Origin: Membranipora membranacea
Lineage: Eukaryota; Bryozoa; Gymnolaemata; Cheilostomatida; Membraniporidae
Direction: 5' to 3'
NCBI GenBank assembly: GCA_914767715.1
Contig: OU612073.1
Location: forward strand, 9,052,001-9,116,000
Length of the DNA: 64,000 nt
Shown: piece after piece, positions 47,301 through 60,500 of the stretch
Position numbering within the stretch: position 1 is the first letter of the stretch
How the letters are laid out: every line of letters starts with the position of its first letter
Translations under genes and position numbers: made by a program
Notes under the pieces: generated by a model
What the model saw: the letters and a program-made list of their open reading frames with translations, nothing else
What the model was told of the DNA's origin: nothing
The model's database searches: none

Positions 47301-50300
47301 GGTTAGAGTGGAAAAAAAAGTAGTGCAAACTAGCTGTCGTTTTGATTCTACATGTCCTAAGGGCTAACAACCAGCTAAACTGATGAGAGGTTTGCCTGCT
47401 TTGTCCGTCTTTTCAAATCATGCTTTATGTCCAATACTGGCAGCATTTCGACCAAAATCTCAGATATTTTTAGCTAGTCTGTTTTATCACTGGGCGCTGC
47501 TTTGATTTGGATGATTTACTGAGGGGTCCAAAGTATCAGTGTAAAAATATCACTTTAATTACCTCTCATAGTTGCCCGGCTCTACTAGCTTAATTAGAAC
47601 ATCTACCATAGTTACAAGGTCAATTGTATTTTCAGTGTAGATCATATAAATTACAGCTATGTGATTTTGATTTGTGTCACAGGGTGCATCACAACTCCTT
47701 ATTCAGACCACGGAACCAAAACATTATATGGGATCAATAAAAGTTATTGATCAATCCAGATTGCCGATAGAGATTGGTTTTATGAATGTCTACATGCACT
47801 GTCTTCCCAAGTACTAAGCTATATCCTGCTCCTATTTCTACCATCAAGAGACACCATTTGGTCTACCAAATATCTCATAAGACAGCCTCTTATAGTTTGA
47901 GGGCTAGGCAGATGATCGATTATCACATAAAGGATCAGTGTCACATACATAAAATAAACTCCTGATCCAACTAGTTGCTCTACTTACTTGGGCTTCAGCA
48001 TGGGCTGAGCTACTGAGCTGTCTCTTATAAAGCTTGCCATGCTGGAGCTGACTCCTGGCCAGCCACTGGCGGCTCTCGGCCCAGGGAATGTGAGAGGCGG
48101 AGAAGCTATCCAACCGTTCTGTATATGAGGACTTGACTGTGTCTGGCCCTCACTGTAACGCCTGTTCTTCACTGAGTTCTCAGTTTCTTCTTCATCATTG
48201 ATCTGAAAGAAACAAAGGAAAATATATAATGAGTTGCTGAGCTATAAAAAGCACTACTCTTCCAATCAACAGTATTCCACTACTCCATTTACTCACCCTG
48301 ATGTTAACCAAGCCGTACTGTTAGGTTGCTCCTAATGATATTGAGACGATTTCATTGAGGTTGCAAAATGTATTGCCTCTGGACTATCTGCCTATCTTAG
48401 AGTGAATATTGGTTGCTTTATTTTTGGCATTTCACTGTTTGATGGTCATCAATAGGCTAAGTACATTCCTGCATCTTGCATGTAAGAGAAGGATTATCCA
48501 ACTTTCATGGCATCCCAGATAGACATAACATGACCTGGATATCCAGGGGAATCGATAGCCTACATCCCAGCAGTGCTAAGCGTCTGCGATCACAATGCAG
48601 CCGTGCAAGATAAGACCTGGATTTTCGGGTTGATGGAAGGACCCACGTGTCCTTGGATCGAACTTATGTTCCAGTTTGCCACAATATTGCTTTGATTTAC
48701 ATAGCTACTGGGATGCTAGTTTTGTATTATTATGACCGATTTAAATCAGTATTGGTTTTCAGTCAAGGAACCCTTACGCAGAGGCAACTTTTGTGTGTAT
48801 ATATATTTTTAATGATGCTCAATGTGATGATGAGGCGGCGCCCATTATAGTGCTTTTCCGAGCCATAAAAGTTCAAGTATGCAGTACACAGATTGCGAGC
48901 GGCTGTTGTTTTGCTAGTTGTACCTGACTGTCCGGGTTCATACCCAATAACTAGTCGCCTGACCTCAAGTACAAAATGCATCCACATTATGTTTGCTCAT
49001 AATTAGAAATAATGATCCAAAGTAGAGGCTAGATTGACTTAGACATGTGTGAGCAATGGAAGGCAAACAGTTGGCTAGTTCTAGTCATGTAAAAAATTGC
49101 TTAATCTAATCATCTTCTAACTAGACTGCTGCGATCAATCAAATATGTACTCAATAACACTATTACGATAACATTTTCACTTTGCTGCAGGGCTGAAAAA
49201 TTCCAAAATTGTTTCAAGTCTGTCTGCGAAGCACATGCTCCGCCAACACTGAGTGAACTAGGTAGTGCAGACTGGCTACACGAAGAGTTTGCTGGTCATA
49301 CTGACGTTCACACCTTCCAAGTGGATCGGTCACAAGTTCAGGGGTATTATTTCGGTCAATCACAGGCTTAAAAATATTATTTCTATGCTGAGATCAGTGA
49401 CAACGTCGGCCATTTGCGAAGCAGAATCACAACAGTCTTATTATCAGGCATTGTGTGCTGCAACTGATACCAACTTATTGATCATTTCATGAGGATGAGG
49501 CAAATTGAAGTTAAACATGCAGAAGTTGGCAGAAAATGAATGGCCTGTTAGTAAAAAGAAGAAATCATAAGCTAGTGCTGTCAAGGAGCGATTACTATAA
49601 TTTAGCCTAATGATGGAGTAGCAGGTCCAATGGACAGTGATGACAGGTTATTATCTCTGAAACAGGTCTTTTATTTGCATTCCATGCGAATTCTCCGAAA
49701 GTGGCGAGACATTCAGAGCTCCAACATCGGTGGAAGTTACGCAGATGTTATGTATTCTTACAATTACAGTTCTCATGCAGGATGCCTACTAGGCCAGAGG
49801 CTGAGATTCTGTGCAAGCAAAACGCATTCTGAATGAATGTTGTATATAATTTTTCCCAGTGAAGGGAAAAAAACAACTACTAGTGTCTTATCGCATGGGA
49901 ATTGTGCCAGTTATTTTTATTAAAAACAAATATCATTCTGACATGCAGGCCTGTGAGCAAATGACTGCTATTTTCTAGTCTGGTCCTCATCGTCTGGCTG
50001 TACACAAAATACTTTAATGCATGTATGTATGTATGTATGTATGATTATTGAGGTCAGGCAAATTGCATTGGCTATAATGATGCTTGACATTTGAAAGGAT
50101 TAATTTTTGTCTGGGTAATCACCCTGCACTGGTTTTTATACCTTTGTCTGACTGATAGTAATAGGCCAAAAATGCAGACAATACATGTCTAGACAAAGTG
50201 TAGATAAATAAAGCATCAACCGGTTTGTTCATTACCGCCCAAATATCTGTGGTCGGTTCATGGGGCATTGCCACTTCAACAGACATCAAAACATTTTTTT

Positions 50301-52248
50301 ATGACTACGTTATGCTAATTGCCTGTGAGGTGAGGCGGCTGCGCCTGGAACTTGGCAATGTGCAGATTATATCTCTGTAGCATGCAGGATTATTTTGATA
50401 TCCCGTAACACACACTAATAAAAGAGCATTTGCAGGGCAAAATGTATTGCAGTGTTGTTAGTTTAGGCTGCCAGCTGATATTTTGCTGAGTACAGATTGT
50501 TGCAATTCTTGCTAAGATAGCATCTCTAATGTAAACAGATCCCTTCCTGTTGACTGCACCTTAATTGGCAATTGATTACAGTCGGCCAGCCAGTTATGAT
50601 TCCAGACATTAGTGATTCCAAGATAATAAGTAGGTCTACAAATTTAATGTTTTTATGATGTCATAGCATTTGCACATAGCATAGTAAATTGTCCAGTGCT
50701 TAACCTACAATTAACTGATATCTGGTGGGAGAACACCGCCGAGTTGGTTTCTGGGTACTGAGATTTGTGTCAGAGAAATAATGTCACCCATTGTGATTTC
50801 ATGTCAAGCTAATGAGGGCCGGTGATTGCTATTGCTATTTAGTATACTCTTATTAATAGTAAATTCTATCAATCCATTAATAAGGACTCCATCCTGCAAT
50901 AAGGTATTATTATGTAACTAGACGTCATAAAACCCCACTCTATCATGATTGGAAATTACTGCTCCCATTCATAGTTAAGCCCTAAAGGCTAGCCGTCACA
51001 GAATTAATCGGCACGCCAACAAGACTAAACATTGCCAGTTTTTTTGACAGCCCCCTTAAAATACCTCTCGAAAATACATTATGTTCTTCGTATGTATAGT
51101 TTATGGCTTGTGCAATACGATCACCTTGCTATAACTCAACTCTAATTTGTACAAAAGCGTGTGTGTATATATAAAGATTTTACTTATAATAAATTTTAGC
51201 TCCTGTCTCTATCTCTCAATTAAAATTTGCCAATAGGAGGAACAAATGAAAGATGCTGCGCTAAAAGAGAACGGGATAATGAAAAATATCTTTTTGAACA
51301 TACCTTTCGTTTTCTCAGAGATGATGAGCTGGTTGGATCAAATCTATTGATAATGTCTTCAAAAGCAGCATTCAGCCGATTCCTTTCAGCGTCATCGTGA
51401 ATTTTATCGCTGTCGCACATTATATAAGATCTCCAGTTATTTCTGTCAAATCCCCAGTGACATATTCTGTTTTCTTGGTTATTATGTGAATGTCCGACAA
51501 AACGCATTGGGGTGAAGAGCTTCCCACAGTCTGCGCACTCTATACATTCAGATTTTGATGTGCAGTACAGATCTGATTTTAAATAACCAAAGCCCTCGCC
51601 AAAACACTCATGATACACTGGAATACGCGATTCATTTATCCTTGTTACTTCGGAGTCATGACTGTTAACTGCCTTGGTGGCTGTGTGGAGCAAAGTGTTA
51701 CAAAGTCTTTCAGCGTCTGTCATGGTAATCAGTCCACAAGTGGAGGCCGTCATCGGCAGGTTACCTGTCCGTTTGAAAATGTCCAACTGCTCGGGGTTAC
51801 AGCGAGAGCAGTAGATGTATAAATCGTCGCAAGCTTGGTTGATAATATCCAGACTGAATTTAGAAAGAACTGTTTTCAAAAGTTGAGGTAGACAGAGTCG
51901 TTTTTCTCCACCGATTTCGAAGCATGCAATGGACTCGCCTTCTAGCAGAGTCTCCCCTTGCTCGCTACGAGAATCAGATGGCATCAAGATTGGTTTCTGT
52001 TGGATAGGAAGTCTCGGAGGAAGCTTGAAGTCGTACGGTAGAGATCTCGGGATATCCTTACCAGATTGTAGACTCTCCAATGCTGCCTTGTAGGTTTCAG
52101 TAAATCGTGCTCCGGCAGTTGCTGCTAGTTTAGCCATTTCGGCACTCCAATGAGCTGGTCCACCCAATGCATTCATGGCGAACAACTGATAATTGTGCAA
52201 AACTTGTTTGAGCTCTCTGCTGGGCACACTGTGTGCTGGAACATTCAT
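44310..52248 (-). CDS. SKI: Ski/Sno family transcriptional co-repressor
   Basis: Five exons: 52248-51304, 48202-47988, 46113-46039, 45302-45040, 44494-44310 (1683 nt, 560 aa), with GT-AG borders and matching phases. Residues about 10-40 (RELKQVLHNY, NALGGPAHWS) match the N-terminal R-Smad-binding segment of Ski. Residues about 100-198 are the Dachshund-homology domain (GESIACFEIGGEKRLCLPQL, LYIYCSRCNPEQLDI, CGLITMTDAERLCN). Residues about 210-305 are the SAND-like Smad4-binding domain (VYHECFGEGFG, CIECADCGKLFTP, FVGHSHNNQENRICHWGFD). The rest is low complexity, with an acidic Ser-rich part and a short C-terminal helical segment ending LLSLNNL. Ski/Sno proteins bind Smads and recruit N-CoR/HDAC to repress TGF-beta/BMP targets. 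The first exon holds both Smad-binding domains. The C terminus is shorter than in vertebrate Ski. Confidence 0.93.
44587..44622. repeat. Perfect 36-bp palindrome in SKI intron 4
   Basis: TATCACAGAGTAAGGATA is followed directly by its exact reverse complement. It lies 92 bp upstream of the acceptor of the last SKI exon. Confidence 0.9.
50017..50044 (+). repeat. ATGT microsatellite in SKI intron 1
   Basis: About six consecutive ATGT units lie in the large first SKI intron (48203-51303). The rest of that intron shows nothing I can identify. Confidence 0.8.
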
Positions 52249-54518
52249 GGCGATAATGAATTGTCATGTAAGATGAGAAATTCTTCGTCGTCTCAAGTAA
52301 ATATTTCTCCCAACGTGTTGGTCCGGGGATTGATCACTCTATGAACTTGCACATTGATAGTCAAGTGTCTAGTCTGAATTGGCTGTTGGTCAGTCTAGAC
52401 AAAATATTTCACTCCCTCTATAGACATCCAATACTTTACCTTGGTTTAATGTCTTGAAATATACTGCGCGGTACGAGCTTATTGGTAATTGCAGCGGTGC
52501 ATGCCTTCTGCATGCTGGAACTATGGTTAGGATTTTTTTATTATGTTTTGATAAAAATAGTCTTTTTAGTTTATTGATTAGCCTGAGGGTTGAGGCTAGC
52601 CTGCTTGGCGTTCCATTGGCTAGACATATATTGCCATTACAATGTATGATTTCACTCCCTAGCAAGCTGTATTATGTTGATTATGTAGTATCATGCTGCG
52701 CAATAGAGACAATACTGGCTGCGGTTGTAATAAATTGTGGTCGCTTGTGGTTTGGATGTGAGCCAAGGGAGACCAGGCGGCAAATTTTCCAGCTTCAAAC
52801 AATAATTATTTCCACTTTACCTCCTGACCTGCTCTTTATATTCAACTAAAGAGCAGCAAAATTGACACTAGCATATTCAACTGTATGATTGTGTTTCTCT
52901 CCCCCTTCCCCTATCCTGGTCATACCTTCAAATCTGAAACCATCCCATGTTTGTCACAAAAACTGGGGAAGATATAAAATTATAATCACCGAGTTCGCAG
53001 CAAGTATCAGTCTTCTCAACATATCCATATTGATTTACCGGCCATTTATAGCTCTAATTTTTTCTCAGAAATTACAGGTCTTTACATGCTGTAAAATTCA
53101 CTGAATCTTGACACATCCGTACGGAATGGCCAGAACTGAAATTGGACAAACATAACCAGCTGATATGGGTGCACTAGTTTGGGTGGGCAATTGAATAGAA
53201 GAGCACGGTTTTACTTTGGCAGATTCAACTTTGTATTTAGATGGAAATATTTTTATAATAATAATATGTGGTCATGAATGTTTTTTGCTAATAACATATC
53301 AAATTGCACCTCAATATAGATCAATTCTCTATGATGCGATAAATAAAGCAGAATCTTCTGCATAATGTGAAAAAAATGTAATGAAAAACATAAAAACTTT
53401 TGACAAAAAAAAACCTGACTATCAAATCATAAACGTGCATGAAAATGGAGCCAGCCACGGCCTGACACAATCAATGTAGACAACACAGTCTGAGAATTAA
53501 AAAAAAATTAAATAACATTGCACTGGTGATATAGCTTGTGTAAATGTTGTTGTGTCTTGAAAATCAGGAGAGCTTTCCGGAGGTAATTTTTCCATACCGG
53601 TGTATGCAAACATTCAGCATAAAGAATATGCTAGGGAAACCTAATTGTAGACAAAATTACTAATCAGCATAACAAGTCCATTGATTGAGTTGGGCAGCAC
53701 CTATTCATTCTACAATAGTACTGACCGACTTTCATATACTAGCCTTGAGCGCGTTTGTTAGACGCCTAGTATAGTATATGCGATTAGCCTCCATAGGCCC
53801 ACTCTATTCAGCACTAAACTAAATAGCGATGATTACATAACAGCCTAGCCCAATCTCCGATATGGATTCTTTGTTTACTCGTTGGTTACACTGGCAAGCA
53901 AATGTGTCACACAATAATACCGTATAGACTAAAATGTCAAACTGTTTGGTCCTAGGCTTAGTGGCATTCTAATTTACTCTGTATATAAGTTATGTAACAA
54001 CTGAGAAAGTAAATATATTTGCGAAGAATAGGGAGCATTGATTTAAGAGCATGTCTGCCCTCGCTGTTAATTAAATCAATATTTAAATCTTGGTGAGCTT
54101 GCCATTTTACTATAAAGACAGACCCGGCTAATACTCCAGCGCTCATGTAAACAAGCAGCAATAATTACAACCTTAAGGTCAGCCAGCATGTCGATTAGGC
54201 CTATTTTATGGTCATAAATAGAATACTATACAGTTGTGTGTCTTGTACCTGTTCCAAAACCTTTTGATGATGGGCTTATGAAATAATTCCACCTAGTAAT
54301 TTTAGAAATACTATTCAACTATGAAGTATTGAGTGAGATTAATGACAGCATTGGTCTAGTGTCATGAGGCGTTACTAGTTTTCATTAGGCCATCTTCTTA
54401 TTCCCTTTAATCTGTCTTGGACCGACTGAGAGTATCCTTTGAGGTTGGCAAGTTTCCTCATAGAGTTAGTGGTTTAACTGGAATAGTGGTGCTTCGGTTC
54501 CATCGAGTGCAGAGAGAA
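52249..54518. other. SKI upstream region and aPKC 3' flank
   Basis: About 2.3 kb between the SKI start codon and the aPKC stop codon, both genes being on the minus strand. It must contain the SKI promoter and 5' UTR and the aPKC 3' UTR. I see no repeat or gene. Confidence 0.45.
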
Positions 54519-57500
54519 CTACACAGGCTCATCGCTACTCATCAGAAGTGGGTTGATGTAAGCGAAACCTTCAAACTCAGACTGATCAATCTTTGCTATT
54601 GTATCACTACAAAAATAGAAGCAAGCAAAAATTGATACAAATTTGATCAAACTTTCGATCTTTTACTGACCTATGAAGGGAACGAGAAAGCTGAGACAAA
54701 AAATTGGTTGATTGAATTGATTTCAAGATGTAATACAATACAACCAAAGTTTGTTCAGTGGTACATGACAATGATATATCAAATAAAGGTCGAGCTAACA
54801 TTATTGTAACTAAATTTGAGTCATCGGAATGAGACTAGGAATTATGATGAAATATTTAGTGTCTAGACAATATCGATTTCAGTGTCTATAATTAGTCTGT
54901 CCCTAGTGAACAAAGTAATGCTGTGTAAAGCTAGAAGCTGTCGCCTGTTGTCAGACGAGGCATACTTTATGCATAACAGCAGAGACAACAGTCACAATAG
55001 ACGAGATGATAGCATTGGGAATGACAGCCATGATAATCGTTATGATGCCAGGGTTCAACCACTCTTATTGCGATTCTGTAACCATGTCTGAACTCTTAGT
55101 CAACATGAACCGTAGAGCAACCCAATCCCAACCCAATCGCCGTCGATGATGCGGTGTCTGCCTTGTTACATCAGTCAGCCGGTCATCAGCCCACTAATGT
55201 TTGAAAATTCAGCAGGCGTAGACAGACCGACAGGTTAAAAACATCACGATTGCAATCATGAGACAACAAACAAGCGCCGCTAAAGTGCAAATTATGTCTG
55301 GACATTAGCCCTGTAACTGTTGATGTAGACAGGCGAGAGCATAGGTCAGTCATGCGGCTTTCCTATCTTTCTGTTGTTGTAACTGAATAAATGCTTCAGT
55401 CACTGAACTACTAAACAAGTACTTGTCTAGCCAGATAACAACGATGTAGAGGACCAATGACCCACAGGAAAAATATCCGAGATGAGAATATTGGAAAACT
55501 TGGCTGCTAGCAACTTGAGAGAAAAAACTGGTTAATAGGTGCATGTTAGTCACTAAACTGTACCATAAGTACTGATACTAAAGAAGGAAACTGAACAGCT
55601 TTCGGGACATCTGTCGTTCCCGCAAGGTTTCCCAATGATACAGGGTTTTGCACTAGCCATCAGCCAAAGCCTTTGTGAAAACAGCGGCGTAGCTGGATAA
55701 TTAAATCGACAATCTCTTTGCTGCTGAGCTGACAATATGGAAGGAGCTACCGAAGTTTTCCATGTTACTCTTTGACAGTGCCCCCTGATGCCCCACAGAG
55801 GTAGTATCGATCTCTGCATCGTAGAGAGGTTCTTTTGTAGCAACAAAAAAACTGGGGCTCATCAGTCTATGATTTAGGCAGATACGTGTCCACCAGTTAG
55901 TGTGAGACATAACCTACAACCCTTTGCTCACAGACTACTGGTACCTCTTATGATCTCAGAGGTTCCGACAGAGCATGCTAGCCTGGAAAAGAGCAGCAAG
56001 AATCAAGATCAAACCACTCGCACTCACGGAGCTTTGGGCTAAAGGTATGCAGACCAGACCAGACAGGATGTATCGGTCTGTGATGACGGCGGAGTGGAAT
56101 GGGTCCTCAGGAGACAATGCTCTTTGGAGGACTTCTAAGGTTGTATTATGTGAGAGATGAGAGAAGCTCAGATGGGTGAAGTGGAAGGTTATATAAGTAC
56201 AGAGAGAAGTGATGTGATCCATAAATCATATTATATACCAGCTGAAAGCACTAGAGGAAGACTGACACATGACAACATTACACCCATCATGCACCAGTGT
56301 GACGGAGATTATAGTTATCTAATATCTTCATAACTATTCATGATCAAGGGCAACCTCTGAGCGCATCCATCATCTAGTCATTTATGCTAACTTCATTATT
56401 TCTATCTAGTGCGCTGGGCATCGAGGTTATACCATCATGTATCCAAGGAGTTAGGTGTAGCAGCCTTGATGTAACAGGTATGGAACTGGGCATCAAGGTT
56501 AAACCGTCATAATGTAAAAGGCATGGAAATAACCTGCCTCAAAATTTCTCATGCATTGCTGGTTTTAATATCAGTCTCATGTTCACAGCAGGAGCAAAGT
56601 TATATTTAGTCCCAGGAGCATTGTACTATGTAAGGGTACACGAACCGGATTAATTGAAATTCCAGGTTATTGATGGATATGGTCAGGAATAATTTAGTAT
56701 GATACACTAATTACCCTTTGTGCCATTGTGCCCAAGAGCACAATTATGAAATATCAGCTGCACAACAAACCATCAATGACGCCCTGCCCCATAATAGTAA
56801 ATGTTTCACAGCATTTAAAATCAATACTAGTGGCTAATTTGATTGATTCGGTTGTTCAGGACAAGGTCGGACGGAGCCTAGCTGTGGGCTCTCAGTTCAG
56901 CACATCACTGACCTAATTCACAACAAACTTGGGCAATGCCTTCATGCTACCGTAGTAGTGGGAGAACGACATTATGAAAGAGATGTTTGTTTGTATTCTG
57001 TTTCTGTAGGTACTCTTTGTAAGTAATTTATGAATGAAAGAAAATAAGATGACAGAGAAGGCCAGTAGCTATCATGTGGGGCCGAGAAACTTTTATTTGG
57101 GTTGCACAATTCCAGTTGGCATAATCAGACAGAGACAGATAATTTCATCTCTTGTCGAAGCCATCAGAATAAAGGGAGGGGGGGGCCATATTTCTTTACA
57201 AGAAGAGCGACTAATACTTCCTACCTTCCTAATCTAGAGAGGACAACTACCTGGTCTGTTATGGTGCCATATGCACAATATCCGCAAGGACAACCTTCTT
57301 TCACTGAGGTGACAAACCTGTTCATGTCCAGATTAACCTTCAATATAAGACTGACTCACACCATCAAGGTGAGCCTAATGGATTTCACAATTTTTAAAGC
57401 CTTATAATTTGCCTTCTCTCAGCTGTTGCGAACATCAACTCCATGGTTCAAAATCCCCACCTGCATGGAGAATCTCACCTGTTCATGGAAGCACCACCTG

Positions 57501-60500
57501 GGCAAGTGATCTCACATAGGTACAGAGACTCATCAGTGAGCCACCCAGGAGTATAACTTGCACAATGGCACAAAAGTTATATAACACAATCATTTATGTT
57601 ACTTGGATCAGATCCAAGATAGAACAGATTCTGTTCTAACATGTCACAGTCGCTGATAACAAGCAGTGTCTTGACCTAATGACTATATGCAGGCGCAAGC
57701 CAGACGTAAAAGGGTCATGATAAAAGTCTGAAGGCATGGTCATAAACCTTGTAGATAATGAACAGTTTGAGAGTTCAAACAGTAACTGTGGGTAGCATGA
57801 CTGGTAGGGCATAAGAACTCTCTAGGAAACTTTATTATACTCACAAGATGTAGCCATGTACTAATGAGGATTGATGAGGCGTCGACCTTTTATCGAGTCG
57901 TCCTTTCATCAAGTATGCAGCCAGCAGGTTCATGCTGTTCAGTAAAATTGTGTCTCGCCAAATTCCAGACTGAAATAGCCTTGTCGCCGCAGCAGGGCAA
58001 CACACTTCATAATGAGACAGTGATGAAAAACTTATGTGACAAATCTACGTGGCATCTGATGCTGATGTGGTTCATAACCAGCAAAAACTCAGTATCCAGT
58101 CTCCCATTGCATAATGTCACTCTTGGAGGAAGGAACTTCAGAACAATGAAGTCAGAGAGTAAGAGGAACAGAGAAACCGAGTAAACGGAACAGTCAAACA
58201 AAGCAGATTGAGAACAAGTGAAACAATCGCAGAATGATGAGATGGTCAGGATAAGATAAAATAGTCTAGACTACCTAATGGCTCTAGTAGCAGACTTGGG
58301 GTATATTCGCGCCGCACGTCGGGCAAAATGATCGCCGCCGCCCGAAGTCACCTGCAGGCTGGCCAAAACATACTGGAGGCGAATTGTTGTCTACAATCTG
58401 AGGGCTCAGACTATCAGTTATCCATAAAACTCAGTTCAGAGGGTGTTCATTGGATTATCGGCCGAAAAATAAAGGTCTTGAACGAACAGTCTGAACATAC
58501 CTATCATCTGGAGTAAGTTGTACTGGCTCGCTGGTGAACTGAGGATCAAAGTGTTCCAGATCTCGCTCACTCTTCAGGTTCGGTTTGTAGGGAGGGGTGA
58601 TCTGTCTCCTCTCTAGCAGATCCCAGTCTATAGACCTGAAGAACGGGTGTGACTGAATATCAGCGAACCCTGTCTGTGGATGACATCCTAACCTCTCCTC
58701 TGGCGCCTGAAATTCAACAGTAACAAGTAATGTTTATGCAAGAATATAGATGAAACAGCTGGAAGAAACATAGTTGGGTTTGCATTCATACCTACATGGT
58801 AAGTTTTCGAGTGATCCAGAGCCACAACAGTGTCTAGACTTAGAATTGATGTTGCCATGCCTGCCATGAACATAAATGATTGGGCTAGAATTTAGCCTGA
58901 TACATTATACTTTCAAAAACACTGATATGAAGCTATGAAAGTTTCCATGGCTTAATCTCCCCTGTCTGTCTAGCTGATGTGCAGCTGAACAGACAATGAA
59001 TAGTTGTGGGGACCAAAGCAGTCCAAGACTTAAAACAAGAAATCCCTCCCAGGCCATTACAAGAGTTGTGTCAAGTCAGATACAGAAGTCCACATTGGTC
59101 CCTGTAGAAGTACACAGCATTGCTGAGCCGAGGAAATAGTCTATAGAATAAGGCACTTGCTCTCTACTGTCATTTTAATTTGGCAAGCTGAATGTGACCC
59201 AAGATTAATAATTTGAGTTGCTCTTCCTGTAGCTGTGCATCAAACATTTTACTACGCACAGAGACAAAAAAAAAATACAAATTGAGGCAATAAAAATTAT
59301 GAGGCTTGTTCTATTCTTGGAGTACAATTATGCAAATCAGACACCCTCAGGGAAGGCCTTCCTACATTTGTTGGAACATTGTATGTCTGTCTAGTTCCTT
59401 ATGTTAAGTGAAAGTCTGATACCTTACCACCACTCTGGCACTTGAGTCTGTATGACAATTCGCAGGTGCATGTCACTCGCTTAATAGATAGCACTTCTGG
59501 ATTATTTTGTACATGATAGTGAAAGTCTCTCTTTCAACAAAAGCGAGGACATGGTCCAGGAGACTGGGCTTTGGTTAGCTACAGATGAATTCTTGTTTTT
59601 CTGGGGTTATTTTGTCCATTATAGTGAATGTTTCACTTTTATCAAAAGTGAGGATATGGTTCAGGACTAGCTTTGGTTTATTACACGTAGTAACCAGTTA
59701 AATTTTTGCCTATCTACAAACTTGAGCAGAGAGAACAAAGTCTTTTTATTTTTGTACGCAGCGAGTAAGACAACACATTTTCAGACTGAAAGACTTCAGT
59801 GAGCAAAAAATGTAGAATGTTGCATAATGAATCAAAATTGATCAGACAACACATTCCGTGATTGTGAAAATACAGCTTGAGCCAAGAGAAGTATGACCTG
59901 AAAGCATCAATAGAAAAATATTGACCAAAACACCAATAGTCACTCAATAATCTGCATTTTAGAAGTACATTATCAGGGTGCATATTTGGTCTCGTCAGGT
60001 GTTTCATATTAGATTCCACGAACTACTCCCGGATTTAACCGGCAGCGGGTGTTTTGTTCATAAGCATGGTTAAATTTCGACAAATCTTATAATAAACTGG
60101 GGGCGTGTGGTTAAAATAGAAAAAAAAGCTGCCTCCCATACTTTGTGGCAGCATTGAACAGTTGCTCAAGCAATAATAATTTTCAATTTTTTGCATTTTG
60201 GCACAATTCCCGTCATCCTATGGGGCCTAACATCCTGAGCCAGTGTTAGTAATTACACACTGTGAATGCTGCTGATTCCTTGTCATTCTAAGAAAGGACT
60301 GATAACCAAACTCAGCATCGTTGCGACTGATGAGAAAAGATCTATAACTAGCCCTCGAGGGAAAAGACACAGTCACAGTGACTGGGGCCTTACAAAAGTG
60401 TTAGTAATAGCAGGAAACTGCCCCAAGGTCACAACAGTAGGCAAGTGGACAGGGAGGCGCGAATCGAGCCATAACTCGAAGGTCAGCAGTCTTCCTCATG

